Source: Flavobacterium wongokense (GTDB lineage Bacteria; Bacteroidota; Bacteroidia; Flavobacteriales; Flavobacteriaceae). From it: 64,000 nucleotides of DNA. The position numbers were made by a program, and so were the translations under genes. Each line of letters starts with the position of its first letter. Positions within the stretch are counted from its first letter, which is position 1. Under the pieces are notes generated by a model, which ran no database searches, was not told the origin of the DNA, and saw nothing but the letters and a program-made list of their open reading frames with translations. The stretch lies in NCBI RefSeq assembly GCF_021608265.1, contig NZ_JAKIHP010000001.1, positions 992,001-1,056,000 on the forward strand. Direction: 5' to 3'. This document shows, piece after piece, positions 9,578 to 18,327 of the stretch.

Positions 9578-10891
9578 CTATTTTACTAAAGAAACAAACT
9601 GTTTCAGTTTTCCGCTTTTACTTCGTTCTAATTTTTCCTTTCGGGTGAATGAAAAAGTCAAACCGTTTTCCAAATAGGTTGTAATGGCTTTTTCAATGTT
9701 TTGGATTTGAATTTCGGTCAATTCCAATCCGCTGACATATTCGATGTCAAAAGTATCAATTTTGGTTTGTTTTATTACAAATTCTTTCACATTTCCGTCG
9801 TCTTCGATAATGCTTTTTGTGACATAATAGAATGTAAGGCCGGGCGATTTTTTCCCGCTTGGCAAAATGGCAATATCATTGGTACGACCGATTAATTTTT
9901 TTAGGATTGGTTTTTTGAAGGTACTCTTTTCGTCTAAAATCCCGACATCGCCAATATCATATCGAATGAAAGGATGTGCTTTGTTGTATAAGGAAGTTAT
10001 CACGACACGTCCTTCTTTCCCATTGGGTAAAACAGTATTGTTCTCATCCAAAATTTCAACAAATAAGGTTTCGGAATTTACCTGCCATTCTCCAGCAAGG
10101 TTTTGAAAAGCAATCAAATCCAATTCGGAAGCACCATATTCATTCACAACCGGAACGCCAAATTGTTTTTCGAGCAGTATCTTGTCATCTTTAAAAAGCA
10201 TCTCAGAAGTAACGATACAGCATTTCAAGGTTGGACAAACAGTTTTAAGGACAATGTTCTTTTTCTGTAAAAATTTGGCAAACAAAACAATTGAGGAAGT
10301 GTATCCATTGATGTATTCGAATTTTTTCTGTTGGAATTTCAGCAGTACTTTTTCCAAAACAGCATCCGACAAATCGAATATTGTAAAGCGGTAACGGCTG
10401 CTCAAAAAATCCTTGATGCGTTCTTTTGCGTTTCCGATAAAGTCCAAAGGGATTCCGTAAAAACGCGCCTGAAGCGAAGAATTAAAATCAATTCCAAACC
10501 AACCAAAGTGATTGATAATATTAGCCCAGGTTAAAGCGTGGCAAAATTTATCTTTGGCAAAAATAAAGGGATCACCACTAGAACCTGAGGTTTTGTTTAC
10601 ATATACATTTTTCGGCGAAAATCTTTCGGAAAGCCTTTCGGCCAGAGGTTTTTGAAATTCCTTTTTGGTCATTACAGGAAGTTCTGCCCAAGAATCATAG
10701 GTTGTGCTTCCAACAAAATCCTGATAGGATTTATTGTGTTTTAAATGGTATTCAACAATTTCATTTCTCTTCTGGGTTATGAAATTTTCAAAATCACTTT
10801 CAGGCAGTGAAATGATTTTATCTAATTCGGCATTGGCTTCCTTCATTGGAAAACCATTTAACCGAAGCGATAAATTGAACAGGTTGAACAT
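9578..10891 (-). CDS. Phenylacetate-CoA ligase-like (PaaK/CapK) adenylating enzyme
   Basis: This 437-residue protein of the ANL superfamily has the ATP-binding NKTSGSSGDPF loop near residue 100, NEYGASELD near 245 and GRVVITSLYNKAHPFIRYDIGDVG near 290. These fit phenylacetate-CoA ligases, which adenylate a carboxylate and pass it to CoA. Polysaccharide-locus relatives are often named CapK and are thought to activate acyl or amino acid substituents. It is the first gene of a reverse-strand run with wecB and a glycosyltransferase, separated from the upstream T9SS gene by a terminator. A role decorating the glycan is therefore likelier than phenylacetate breakdown. The substrate is unknown. Confidence 0.85.
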   Translation of the reverse strand: MFNLFNLSLRLNGFPMKEANAELDKIISLPESDFENFITQKRNEIVEYHLKHNKSYQDFVGSTTYDSWAELPVMTKKEFQKPLAERLSERFSPKNVYVNKTSGSSGDPFIFAKDKFCHALTWANIINHFGWFGIDFNSSLQARFYGIPLDFIGNAKERIKDFLSSRYRFTIFDLSDAVLEKVLLKFQQKKFEYINGYTSSIVLFAKFLQKKNIVLKTVCPTLKCCIVTSEMLFKDDKILLEKQFGVPVVNEYGASELDLIAFQNLAGEWQVNSETLFVEILDENNTVLPNGKEGRVVITSLYNKAHPFIRYDIGDVGILDEKSTFKKPILKKLIGRTNDIAILPSGKKSPGLTFYYVTKSIIEDDGNVKEFVIKQTKIDTFDIEYVSGLELTEIQIQNIEKAITTYLENGLTFSFTRKEKLERSKSGKLKQFVSLVK

Positions 10892-10899
10892 AGGAATAT

Positions 10900-10930
10900 A
10901 AAAAAAGGGCTAACAAATGTCAGCCCTTAA
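10900..10930 (-). terminator. Rho-independent terminator after the T9SS Asp-box protein
   Basis: A hairpin of AAGGGCT (10905-10911) and AGCCCTT (10922-10928), with two more pairs beyond one mismatch, is followed on the minus strand by a T-run (A-run at 10900-10906). It lies 20 bases past the stop of the gene ending at 10951 and just before the start of the PaaK-like gene, so it separates the two units. Confidence 0.8.
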
Positions 10931-10950
10931 AAATACTATTTTATTTGTAA

Positions 10951-12258
10951 TTAGTTTTTAAGAATTTTAATTACTTCTTTTTTGCTGTCTGAACTTACTT
11001 CGAAGAAATAAGCACCTGTAGAAAGAGTAGAAATATCTACAGTGTTTTCCATTCCGCTTAAAGTTCTTGTCATAACTACTTTACCAGATAAATCAGTTAC
11101 TGATAATTTAGCAGCATCAACTTCTGGAGTTGAAACAGTTACTGTTGAAGAAGCTGGGTTAGGGAATACTCTAAATTTAGCAGCATTAGCAGTTGAAACA
11201 CCTAACTGACCTGTTAATTTAAAGATACCACCAGTTACTTCGTCTGTACTAAATCCAGCAGACCAACCTGTAGTCATGTTTAAGAATGCATTTGCACCTC
11301 TTTGGTCACCTGACTCAACATCTGTCCAAGTAGTTCCGTTGTCAACACTCACAGAAGTTCCAACAGGAGCAGCTTGAGAAGTAGCAACAATTACGTTAGT
11401 TCCAGGTACGTAAGAAAGGATACGACGTGTTCCTGTGAAAGGAGCTGCAGCAGACCAAGTCTGTGCACCGTTTGTAGTTGTATAATAAGTGTAAGTTGTT
11501 CCTACAGTTTTAAGTAGGTATCCATTGCTTGCAGAACTAAAATCTACTGAACCACTTTGAGCAGCACTACCAAAATCTGTTAATGGAGCTTGGTAAGCAT
11601 TCCAGGTAACACCTCTATCTGTAGTTCTGTATAAACGTCCTTTGTTAGTAGTAAACCAGAATGAATCACCGTTTGCAGCATAACCACCATTGTATCCGTA
11701 TTCTCCACTTAATGGATTTGGTAAAGTAGCAGCAGCAATACGAGTCCAGGTATTTCCACCATCAGTAGTTCTGTAAATTTCAAATTCACCGTTTTCAGGA
11801 TCTCCCATTGTTAAACCAACGTTACCGTCAAAGAAGTGAACACAGTTAAACCAAGACTCACCAGCAGTAGTATAACCTGCAAAGTTTTGTTGCTCCCAAG
11901 TAACTCCAGCATCGCTGGTTTTGAATACACCACCTAAACCGTCATTTTCATCAAATGCACCAACCCAGGCTGTATCCCCACTTACAGGAGAAATATTCGT
12001 AATTCTCAAATCTGGGTTACCAGCATCGATTAATCCTGGAGTCCATGAAGAACCTCCGTCTGTCGTTCTTGTAAATTCCTGAACGTTAGCACCTCCACCA
12101 GAACCATCATAAGCAACGGCCCAAACAGTATTAGCATCAACAATTCTAATTTCACTTAATCCTCTAAATTGATCTGTAAATCCAGTGGCTTGTGCAGTCC
12201 ACTGCGCGTTCATTGAAAGTGAGGCAATTAGAGATAAAAAAAGTAATGATTTTTTCAT
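10951..12258 (-). CDS. T9SS-exported protein with Asp-box (BNR/YCF48-like) repeats
   Basis: This 435-residue secreted protein has an N-terminal signal peptide ending near NAQW (residues 1-19). About six Asp-box motifs follow (for example TTDGGNTW, TSDAGVTW, TTDRGVTW, SVDNGTTW), the pattern of sialidase/photosynthesis-factor-like beta-propellers. The last 75 residues form a type A T9SS sorting domain: FRVFPNPASS, a middle LSVTDLSGKVV strand and a basic KKEVIKILKN end. It should be exported, processed and attached at the cell surface or released. The catalytic residues of true sialidases are not evident, so no enzyme activity is assigned. It appears monocistronic, with its own terminator. Confidence 0.85.
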   Translation of the reverse strand: MKKSLLFLSLIASLSMNAQWTAQATGFTDQFRGLSEIRIVDANTVWAVAYDGSGGGANVQEFTRTTDGGSSWTPGLIDAGNPDLRITNISPVSGDTAWVGAFDENDGLGGVFKTSDAGVTWEQQNFAGYTTAGESWFNCVHFFDGNVGLTMGDPENGEFEIYRTTDGGNTWTRIAAATLPNPLSGEYGYNGGYAANGDSFWFTTNKGRLYRTTDRGVTWNAYQAPLTDFGSAAQSGSVDFSSASNGYLLKTVGTTYTYYTTTNGAQTWSAAAPFTGTRRILSYVPGTNVIVATSQAAPVGTSVSVDNGTTWTDVESGDQRGANAFLNMTTGWSAGFSTDEVTGGIFKLTGQLGVSTANAAKFRVFPNPASSTVTVSTPEVDAAKLSVTDLSGKVVMTRTLSGMENTVDISTLSTGAYFFEVSSDSKKEVIKILKN

Positions 12259-12425
12259 AGTTTTTCGTTTTTATTTATTTTATAGAGCACTAAATTAGTA
12301 AAAAATAAGTAATAAAAAAAAAAACTGTATTTTTTTGTCAAAAATTAACAACTATAAGGCTTTGATTATGTTTTCATTCGAGGATATTAATCGAATTAAT
12401 TATTTCAAACTAAAAATAAACAGCT

Positions 12426-12433
12426 TATTTTTG
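12426..12433 (+). promoter_or_regulatory. Putative -7 promoter box for purD
   Basis: TATTTTTG matches the Bacteroidota -7 consensus TAnnTTTG and lies 28 bases before the purD ATG, leaving a leader of about 20 bases. No good TTG is found at the -33 position. The 203-base divergent gap (12259-12461) otherwise holds only A/T-rich DNA, including an uninterrupted A-run near 12316-12326. Confidence 0.5.
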
Positions 12434-12461
12434 CCACACTGTAACACAACACAACAACACA

Positions 12462-13736
12462 ATGACAATTCTATTACTTGGCTCTGGCGGCAGAGAACAT
12501 GCTTTGGCATTTAAACTACTTCAAAGCCCAAAATGCAACACCCTTTTTGTTGCTCCCGGAAATGCCGGAACAGCAGCAATAGCTTCAAACATTCAGATTA
12601 ATCCAACAGATTTCCAGGCAATTAAGGATTTTGTAATCCAACAAAAAGTCGAGATGGTAGTCGTTGGACCTGAAGATCCATTGGTACTGGGAATCTATGA
12701 TTTTTTCAAGCACGATTCCGAATTAAGCCATATTCCCGTTATTGGGCCATCAAAAATTGGGGCGCAATTGGAAGGAAGCAAAGAATTTGCAAAGGAATTT
12801 TTAATAAAACACAAAATACCAACTGCGGCTTATGACAGTTTTACTGCCGAAACCGTAGAAAAAGGATGTGCTTTTTTGGAAACACTGCAACCTCCTTATG
12901 TTTTAAAGGCAGACGGTTTAGCTGCTGGAAAAGGAGTGTTGATTTTGCAGGATTTAGATGAAGCAAAAGAAGAGTTGCGCAATATGCTGGTTCATGCCAA
13001 ATTTGGCAATGCAAGTGCTAAAGTTGTGATTGAGGAATTCCTTGACGGAATTGAGCTGAGCTGTTTCGTTTTAACGGATGGTAAAAATTATAAAGTATTG
13101 CCAAACGCCAAGGATTACAAAAGGATTGGCGATGGTGACACTGGTTTGAATACTGGAGGAATGGGAGCGGTTTCGCCAGTTCCTTTCGCTGATAATATCC
13201 TGTTGGAAAAAATAGAGACCCGTATTGTAAAACCAACAGTTGAAGGTTTGCAGAAAGATGGAATTGAGTACAAGGGATTTGTCTTTATCGGATTGATAAT
13301 TGTCAAAGGCGAACCAATGGTAATCGAGTATAATGTGCGTATGGGCGATCCGGAAACGGAAGTCGTAATGCCAAGGATACAGACAGATTTAGTTGAATTA
13401 TTCCAGGCTGTTGCCCATCAGGAACTCGATAAAATCGATTTAGAAGTTGATCCAAGAAGTGCTACTACCGTTATGTTGGTTTCTGGCGGTTATCCTGAGG
13501 ATTACGGAAAAGGATTTGAAATTTCAGGACTGGAAAATATCGAAGGGTCGTTGCTTTTCCACGCAGGGACAAAATTGGAAAACGGAAAAGTTGTAACCAA
13601 TGGAGGGAGGGTTCTGGCCATGACTTCTTTTGGGGATGATTTCCGGCAGGCCATAAAAAAATCTTACCAAAATATAGACAGGCTACATTTCGATAAGATG
13701 TATTTTAGAAAAGATATTGGGCGCGACTTACTTTAA
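12462..13736 (+). CDS. purD: Phosphoribosylamine-glycine ligase
   Basis: This 424-residue ATP-grasp enzyme is collinear with PurD: the N-terminal LLLGSGGREHALA, VAPGNAGT, VVGPEDPLVLG, the ATP-binding region with VLKADGLAAGKGV, the GDGDTGLNTGGMGAVSPVP loop, and the metal-binding EYNVRMGDPETEVVMPR segment. It joins glycine to 5-phosphoribosylamine in the second step of de novo purine synthesis, in the cytoplasm. It stands alone rather than in a pur operon. Its 3' end overlaps the convergent DUF6341 gene by 9 bases. Length is normal. Confidence 0.97.
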   Translation: MTILLLGSGGREHALAFKLLQSPKCNTLFVAPGNAGTAAIASNIQINPTDFQAIKDFVIQQKVEMVVVGPEDPLVLGIYDFFKHDSELSHIPVIGPSKIGAQLEGSKEFAKEFLIKHKIPTAAYDSFTAETVEKGCAFLETLQPPYVLKADGLAAGKGVLILQDLDEAKEELRNMLVHAKFGNASAKVVIEEFLDGIELSCFVLTDGKNYKVLPNAKDYKRIGDGDTGLNTGGMGAVSPVPFADNILLEKIETRIVKPTVEGLQKDGIEYKGFVFIGLIIVKGEPMVIEYNVRMGDPETEVVMPRIQTDLVELFQAVAHQELDKIDLEVDPRSATTVMLVSGGYPEDYGKGFEISGLENIEGSLLFHAGTKLENGKVVTNGGRVLAMTSFGDDFRQAIKKSYQNIDRLHFDKMYFRKDIGRDLL

Positions 13737-13958
13737 GAATGAGTGCGCTGTAGTATCTTGGTTTTCTTCGTTATTGTCCTGATGCTTTTTCAATTCCTTG
13801 CACCAGTAAATGGTATAGTAAAAACAAATACCTATTGAAATCCAGGTAAGGATGTTAGCCAACCACCAATTGGTTAATTCTAAAGAACGTAACCAATCCC
13901 ATGGCTTGAATAAAAAATCAACAAATAAGGTTTGAATGCCTTCCCAAAATGCTCTCAT
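13728..13958 (-). CDS. DUF6341 family small membrane protein
   Basis: This 76-residue protein starts best at ATG 13958 (MRAFWEGIQTL). An upstream in-frame ATG at 13985 would add nine residues and almost reach the neighbouring divergent gene. One clear membrane helix spans about residues 33-53 (LANILTWISIGICFYYTIYW), followed by a polar, Asn/Glu-rich tail. The sequence resembles the DUF6341 family of Flavobacteriaceae, whose function is unknown. It is divergent from DUF6427 and convergent with purD, a grouping I recall as conserved in this family of bacteria. Confidence 0.7.
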   Translation of the reverse strand: MRAFWEGIQTLFVDFLFKPWDWLRSLELTNWWLANILTWISIGICFYYTIYWCKELKKHQDNNEENQDTTAHSFLK

Positions 13959-14004
13959 TGTATAAAATGTTATATTTACAAGCACAAATGTATAAAATAT
14001 ACTT

Positions 14005-14934
14005 ATGATAACAAGTGTTTTTAAAAAATCTACAATAGTAAATTACATTTTGATTGTAGTTTTAGTATTGGTTTTCTTTTTTTTATTTCAGGCAAGTGAT
14101 TTACCAACAGCTAATTCGCCCAAAGGATTAACCAAAACGGCAACGCTTCTTTTGTTATTATTAGCCTCATTTTTCCTGGTAAATTTTACGGTCAAAAAAA
14201 ACAACCTGACCAAAAACAGCAGCTATACCATTTTGTTTTTCCTGCTCTTCCTGCTCATTTTTCCTGGAGTTTTGAGCAGCTCAAGTTTGTTGTTTGCTAA
14301 TTTTTTCCTGCTTTTGGCAACGCGAAGACTGATTTCGCTGCAAACATTAAAGTCCCCAAAAGAAAAGATTTTTGATGCCTCGATGTGGATTTTCATTGCA
14401 AGTTTGTTCCATTTTTGGTGCATCCTTTTTGTCCTGTTGGTTTACATTTCAATATTTTTCCACGTTTCAAGGGATTACAGGAATTGGCTTTTACCTTTTG
14501 TGGCTTTTTTTGCTACCGCAATTATTTTTATGGTTTCCGCTTTGGCATTTGACCAAACTTGGATCACTCATATTATCAATCAAACCCAAACGAATTTTGA
14601 GCTCGATTATTTTACCAATAATTATCAAAATATAGCACTCTCATTTTTTGTGGTCGTTGCGTTGTATTTTCTGCTTTCGATGATTTTTTCGTTGACAAAT
14701 AAACCATTGATCCTTCAGGCTTCCTACAAGAAAATGATATTCGGGTTTTTGATTGGCGTAACCATTTTCCTGATTTCACCCGAGAAAAATAACACCACAT
14801 TAATCTTTACATTCATGCCATTGTCGGTCATGTGTACCACAAACATCGAGTATTCCCAAAGCCAGATGTACCAGGAAATAGTGCTGTTATTGCTAATTAT
14901 CGGATGTTTCCTTTGTTACTTTTCGCAACTATAA
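14005..14934 (+). CDS. DUF6427 family integral membrane protein
   Basis: This 309-residue protein is very hydrophobic, with about eight to nine membrane helices and short polar loops. No catalytic motif is visible. Sequence and position between DUF6341 and upp match the DUF6427 family of Flavobacteriaceae, whose function is unknown. The gene ends 6 bases inside the convergent upp gene. Conserved placement beside uracil salvage could hint at a transport or membrane role linked to nucleobases, but nothing in the sequence shows this. Confidence 0.75.
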   Translation: MITSVFKKSTIVNYILIVVLVLVFFFLFQASDLPTANSPKGLTKTATLLLLLLASFFLVNFTVKKNNLTKNSSYTILFFLLFLLIFPGVLSSSSLLFANFFLLLATRRLISLQTLKSPKEKIFDASMWIFIASLFHFWCILFVLLVYISIFFHVSRDYRNWLLPFVAFFATAIIFMVSALAFDQTWITHIINQTQTNFELDYFTNNYQNIALSFFVVVALYFLLSMIFSLTNKPLILQASYKKMIFGFLIGVTIFLISPEKNNTTLIFTFMPLSVMCTTNIEYSQSQMYQEIVLLLLIIGCFLCYFSQL

Positions 14935-15582
14935 TTTGCTTCCATAAGCCAAATCTCCGGCATCGCCAAGACCCGGAATGATGTAGTTTTTCTCATTGAG
15001 TTTTTCGTCAATGGCAGCTATCCAAAGGTGGCAGTTATTAGGAAGATTATTCTTTAGGTATTCAATGCCTTCGGGTGCTGCAATAACTACAGCAATATGG
15101 ATTTCCTTTGGCTTTTCCTCCTGTAGTAATTTTTGAAAAACCGCAACCATCGAATGCCCTGTGGCAAGCATCGGGTCAATCATAATCAGGTTTTTGTTTT
15201 CAAAAGAAGGCGCGGCCTGGTATTCCACTTTGATTTCAAAATCATCATCGTTTTTATAATGATGCCGATACGCCGAAACAAAGCCATTTTCAGCATTGTC
15301 GAAAATATTCATAAAGCCGGTATGCAAAGCCAATCCGGCACGAAGAATCGAGCACAGGACAACATTGTCCGCTATTGTGGTTGTTTTTTTTATAGCAAGA
15401 GGTGTCTGGACTTCAATGTCTTTATATTCTAAAGTTTTACTCAATTCATACGCCATGATTTCACCAATCCTTTCGATGTTTTTCCGGAAACGCATGCTGT
15501 CTTTCTGAATGTTGACATCGCGGATTTGTGCCAAAAAATGATTGAGGATGCTGCTCTTTTCCGAAATATTGTGAATGTGCAT
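14929..15582 (-). CDS. upp: Uracil phosphoribosyltransferase
   Basis: This 217-residue protein has the PRPP-binding loop DPMLATGHS at residues 136-144 and the C-terminal uracil-binding YIIPGLGDAGDLAYG segment. Conserved LRAGLALHTGF near residue 80 also fits. The enzyme converts uracil plus PRPP to UMP in pyrimidine salvage in the cytoplasm. It is divergent from the DUF4254 gene across about 65 bases and overlaps DUF6427 by 6 bases at its 3' end. All family landmarks are intact. Confidence 0.95.
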   Translation of the reverse strand: MHIHNISEKSSILNHFLAQIRDVNIQKDSMRFRKNIERIGEIMAYELSKTLEYKDIEVQTPLAIKKTTTIADNVVLCSILRAGLALHTGFMNIFDNAENGFVSAYRHHYKNDDDFEIKVEYQAAPSFENKNLIMIDPMLATGHSMVAVFQKLLQEEKPKEIHIAVVIAAPEGIEYLKNNLPNNCHLWIAAIDEKLNEKNYIIPGLGDAGDLAYGSKL

Positions 15583-15622
15583 GAATGTGGGAATTTGTAT
15601 GTTTAGGTAAAAGTATAAAAAC

Positions 15623-15630
15623 TATCTTTG
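15623..15630 (+). promoter_or_regulatory. Putative -7 promoter box for the DUF4254 gene
   Basis: TATCTTTG fits TAnnTTTG and lies 17 bases before ATG 15648. A TTG at 15595-15597 is 25 bases upstream, slightly longer than the usual spacing. The box lies inside the longer upstream open frame (from 15585), which argues for the later start. Confidence 0.5.
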
Positions 15631-15647
15631 CAAAAAAATATAAAGTT

Positions 15648-16253
15648 ATGTTTTCAAAATTTGCCTATTCCATATTTGAACAAAGTATCAAGGATTATCA
15701 TGTTCATGACAACGTAGACCAACCAATCAGCAATCCGTATCCAAAGGAGAAGATTGAACATTTGTTGTATTTTAAGAATTGGATTGACACGGTTCAGTGG
15801 CATTTTGAAGACATCATCCGTGATCCAAACATCGATCCGGTTGAAGCCTTGGTTTTAAAAAGGAGGATTGATGCTTCGAATCAGGAGCGTACCGATATGG
15901 TGGAATACATTGACAGCTATTTTCTTCAGAAATACCATAATGTAAAGGTAAAGGACAACGCTAAAATCAACTCGGAAAGCCCGGCTTGGACCATTGACCG
16001 ATTATCGATTCTGGCACTTAAGATTTACCACATGAGCGAAGAGGCAAACCGCACTGAAGCTTCGCAGGACCACCGAGATAAATGCCAGGCAAAACTAAAT
16101 GTATTGCTCGAACAAAGAACCGATTTGTCTACTGCCATCGATGATTTGCTGACCGATATTGAAAATGGGGACAAATTCATGAAAGTGTACAAACAGATGA
16201 AAATGTACAACGACGATGATTTGAATCCGGTGTTGTACCAAAACAAAAAATAA
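15648..16253 (+). CDS. DUF4254 domain protein
   Basis: This 201-residue soluble protein starts at ATG 15648 (MFSKFAYSIF). A frame from 15585 exists, but its extra 21 residues look unnatural and cover the promoter box. The protein is mostly helical, with acidic and basic charges throughout and a conserved-looking PAWTIDRLSILALKIYHM segment near residue 110. It matches the DUF4254 family, whose members often sit beside lipopolysaccharide heptosyltransferase-like genes, as here. The function is unknown. It lies 9 bases upstream of the family-9 glycosyltransferase, so the two are probably co-transcribed. Confidence 0.78.
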   Translation: MFSKFAYSIFEQSIKDYHVHDNVDQPISNPYPKEKIEHLLYFKNWIDTVQWHFEDIIRDPNIDPVEALVLKRRIDASNQERTDMVEYIDSYFLQKYHNVKVKDNAKINSESPAWTIDRLSILALKIYHMSEEANRTEASQDHRDKCQAKLNVLLEQRTDLSTAIDDLLTDIENGDKFMKVYKQMKMYNDDDLNPVLYQNKK

Positions 16254-16262
16254 GGCAAACTT

Positions 16263-17300
16263 TTGTCGAGTAAAATAAAACATATAGCTGTCATCCGAAT
16301 GTCTGCCATGGGCGATGTTGCGATGACAGTTCCTGTTATTAGAACTTTGGTTGAACAAAATCCGGAGGTGAAAATCACGGTAGTTTCAAGACCGTTTTTC
16401 AAACCTTTTTTTGATGGAATTCCGAATGTAGATTTTTTTGCAGTTGATCTAAAGGAAAGGCACAAAGGCTTTTTCGGATTAATGAAATTATATTCCGATT
16501 TAAAGAAGCAGAAGATTGATGCTGTTGCCGATCTTCACAATGTATTGCGTTCCCAAATCATTAGGACCTTATTCGCTTTAAGCGGAAAAAAAGTGGCTTT
16601 TACGGATAAGGGAAGAGCCGATAAAAAAGCGTTGACCCGCGCCGAAAACAAAATCTTCAAACCCGTCAAAACAATGGTGGAACGCCATGTTGAAACGTTT
16701 AAGAAATTAGGTTTCAATATCGACATTTCTAATCCGAAGTTTCCTCAACAAGCAACTTTGAATTTAGAAATTTTAAAAATTACCGGCGAAAAAGCAAACC
16801 AAAAATGGATTGGAATTGCGCCCTTTGCACAATATGAAAGCAAGGTGTATCCTCAGGATTTGATGCAGGAAACCATACATAAATTAGCTTCAGACTCCAA
16901 TAATAGAATTTTCCTTTTTGGTGGTGGAAACAAGGAAATCCAAATTCTTGATTCGTTTGCCAACGGAAAAGAAAATGTCATTAATGTTGCCGGAAAACTA
17001 AAACTGCCACAGGAATTGGATTTGATTTCGAATCTTGATGTGATGCTTTCGATGGATTCCGGGAATGCCCATATCGCTGCTATGCTTGGGACAAAAGTGA
17101 TTACACTTTGGGGAGCAACACATCCTTTTGCCGGATTTGCACCTTTCAATCAGCCAATTGAAAACTGCCTGGTTTCGGACAGGGAAAAGTTTCCACAGCT
17201 GCCAACATCAGTTTATGGAAATAAAAAAGTCGAAGGCTATGAAGATGCGATGCGGACAATTTCACCTGAAAAAATCGTAGAGAAAATACTAGCGATCTAA
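16263..17300 (+). CDS. Glycosyltransferase family 9 (LPS heptosyltransferase-like)
   Basis: This 345-residue protein begins at a TTG codon, giving IKHIAVIRMSAMGDVAMTVPV, the standard N-terminus of GT9 heptosyltransferases; the first in-frame ATG would cut into this conserved strand. The C-terminal donor domain has WIGIAPFAQYESKVYP and MDSGNAHIAAMLGTKVITLWGATHP, with DSGNAH as the family's donor-binding signature. Such enzymes add heptose or a related sugar to the LPS core at the cytoplasmic face of the inner membrane. It follows DUF4254 by 9 bases and overlaps the convergent DinB gene by 12 bases. Heptose as donor is not proven. Confidence 0.88.
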   Translation: MSSKIKHIAVIRMSAMGDVAMTVPVIRTLVEQNPEVKITVVSRPFFKPFFDGIPNVDFFAVDLKERHKGFFGLMKLYSDLKKQKIDAVADLHNVLRSQIIRTLFALSGKKVAFTDKGRADKKALTRAENKIFKPVKTMVERHVETFKKLGFNIDISNPKFPQQATLNLEILKITGEKANQKWIGIAPFAQYESKVYPQDLMQETIHKLASDSNNRIFLFGGGNKEIQILDSFANGKENVINVAGKLKLPQELDLISNLDVMLSMDSGNAHIAAMLGTKVITLWGATHPFAGFAPFNQPIENCLVSDREKFPQLPTSVYGNKKVEGYEDAMRTISPEKIVEKILAI

Positions 17301-17813
17301 AATTGGCAGGAATTCACGCCACGGACCAACTTCCTCCTTATACTGCTTTGCCATAACCCTTGAAATTTGGGCAATATGGCCCAAGTCATGAGCAACCCAA
17401 CAGGCTAATAAATTTTCTAAGGTTACTGCTCCAAAAGTAGGATGGATTCCTGTTTTCGTTAAATCTTCTGAGGTTATGTTTTTTGATTTTAAGGCAATCA
17501 GGTTGGTATTCCGCAAATCGGTAAACTCATTCAACAAATCCGAAATGGTTTTTCCTTTGCTCTCTTCAAACTGTGCAAACCGGTCAAACGGCGGAAAGGT
17601 TTTATCCGCTTTATCAGAAAGGATGATTTCCGTTCGGGCAATCCAATCGGTTTTTTCGCCATGAATCAAATGGCCAAGAACATCAAAGGGACTCCAGGTT
17701 TCTTCGCCCTCATTATTCTGAATCCATTCGTTGCTCAATCCGTTTAGAAGTGTTTCCAAAACGGTTGGTGTACGCTCAAGGATTTCTATTGATTTGCTTA
17801 GATTAAAATTCAT
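17289..17813 (-). CDS. DinB-like putative metalloprotein
   Basis: This 174-residue protein fits the DinB/YfiT four-helix fold. Three histidines stand at the usual metal-binding positions: His48 (in VLGHLIHGE), His142 and His146 (in AHDLGHIAQ). Relatives bind a divalent metal, and some are thiol-dependent transferases; the specific reaction here is unknown. It is the last gene of a reverse-strand set (reductase, lipoprotein, DinB) with 19 bases between it and the lipoprotein gene. Full length, no anomalies. Confidence 0.82.
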   Translation of the reverse strand: MNFNLSKSIEILERTPTVLETLLNGLSNEWIQNNEGEETWSPFDVLGHLIHGEKTDWIARTEIILSDKADKTFPPFDRFAQFEESKGKTISDLLNEFTDLRNTNLIALKSKNITSEDLTKTGIHPTFGAVTLENLLACWVAHDLGHIAQISRVMAKQYKEEVGPWREFLPILDR

Positions 17814-17832
17814 AAGGTGAAATTAAATTGCT

Positions 17833-18327
17833 TTACGGAGTAGGATTGTCTGGAGGCGTTATGCCATCGATATTCCAAAAATCTTCAATTTTTTTGCAGG
17901 TTTTCATTTCCGAACCTTTCTCCCTGAAAAGCCTGAGGATTGTTTTGATGTTTGACGACGGAAGCGAATAATTTGCTTCATAGAATTTCACATCATCAGA
18001 TTCCACTATGAATGTTCCGCCTCCGGGATGTATTTCAAACTGTGGGAGGCTTTTTTCAAACTTCAGTTTTTCAATCGATTTTTTGAGCCTATCATTTTGT
18101 TGTTTTGACAAAGCGGCATAATAATATATGGTTGTATCCGGAAACCGGTTCTCATAAAAAATGGTGTCGTTAAAGGTGCTTTTTGCAGAACAGATTACAC
18201 CATCCTCATCTGAAGAGACAATGAATTGTTCCCTTTTTCCATTACATCCAACTACCAATAGTACGGATATAAAGAGCAGCATCCATGCGGAAACCCTACT
18301 ATTTTTAAACATCATCATAATCCACAT
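17833..18327 (-). CDS. Hypothetical lipoprotein
   Basis: This protein of up to 164 residues has an N-terminal hydrophobic segment followed by a lipobox-like LLVVGC, so it is probably exported and lipid-anchored at the Cys. Several ATGs crowd the start (18327, 18318, 18315, 18312); the last, giving MFKNSRVS, is the most natural. All overlap the end of the reductase gene by a few bases, implying translational coupling. The mature part has no recognisable domain, though a region near FEIHPGGGTFIVESDDVKFY looks structured. Function unknown. Confidence 0.7.
   Translation of the reverse strand: MWIMMMFKNSRVSAWMLLFISVLLVVGCNGKREQFIVSSDEDGVICSAKSTFNDTIFYENRFPDTTIYYYAALSKQQNDRLKKSIEKLKFEKSLPQFEIHPGGGTFIVESDDVKFYEANYSLPSSNIKTILRLFREKGSEMKTCKKIEDFWNIDGITPPDNPTP

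Noticed and set aside
16025..16465. 146-residue minus-strand open frame across the DUF4254/GT9 junction
   Set aside because: It overlaps two confident plus-strand genes and its sequence is Ser/Phe/Ile-rich without family features.
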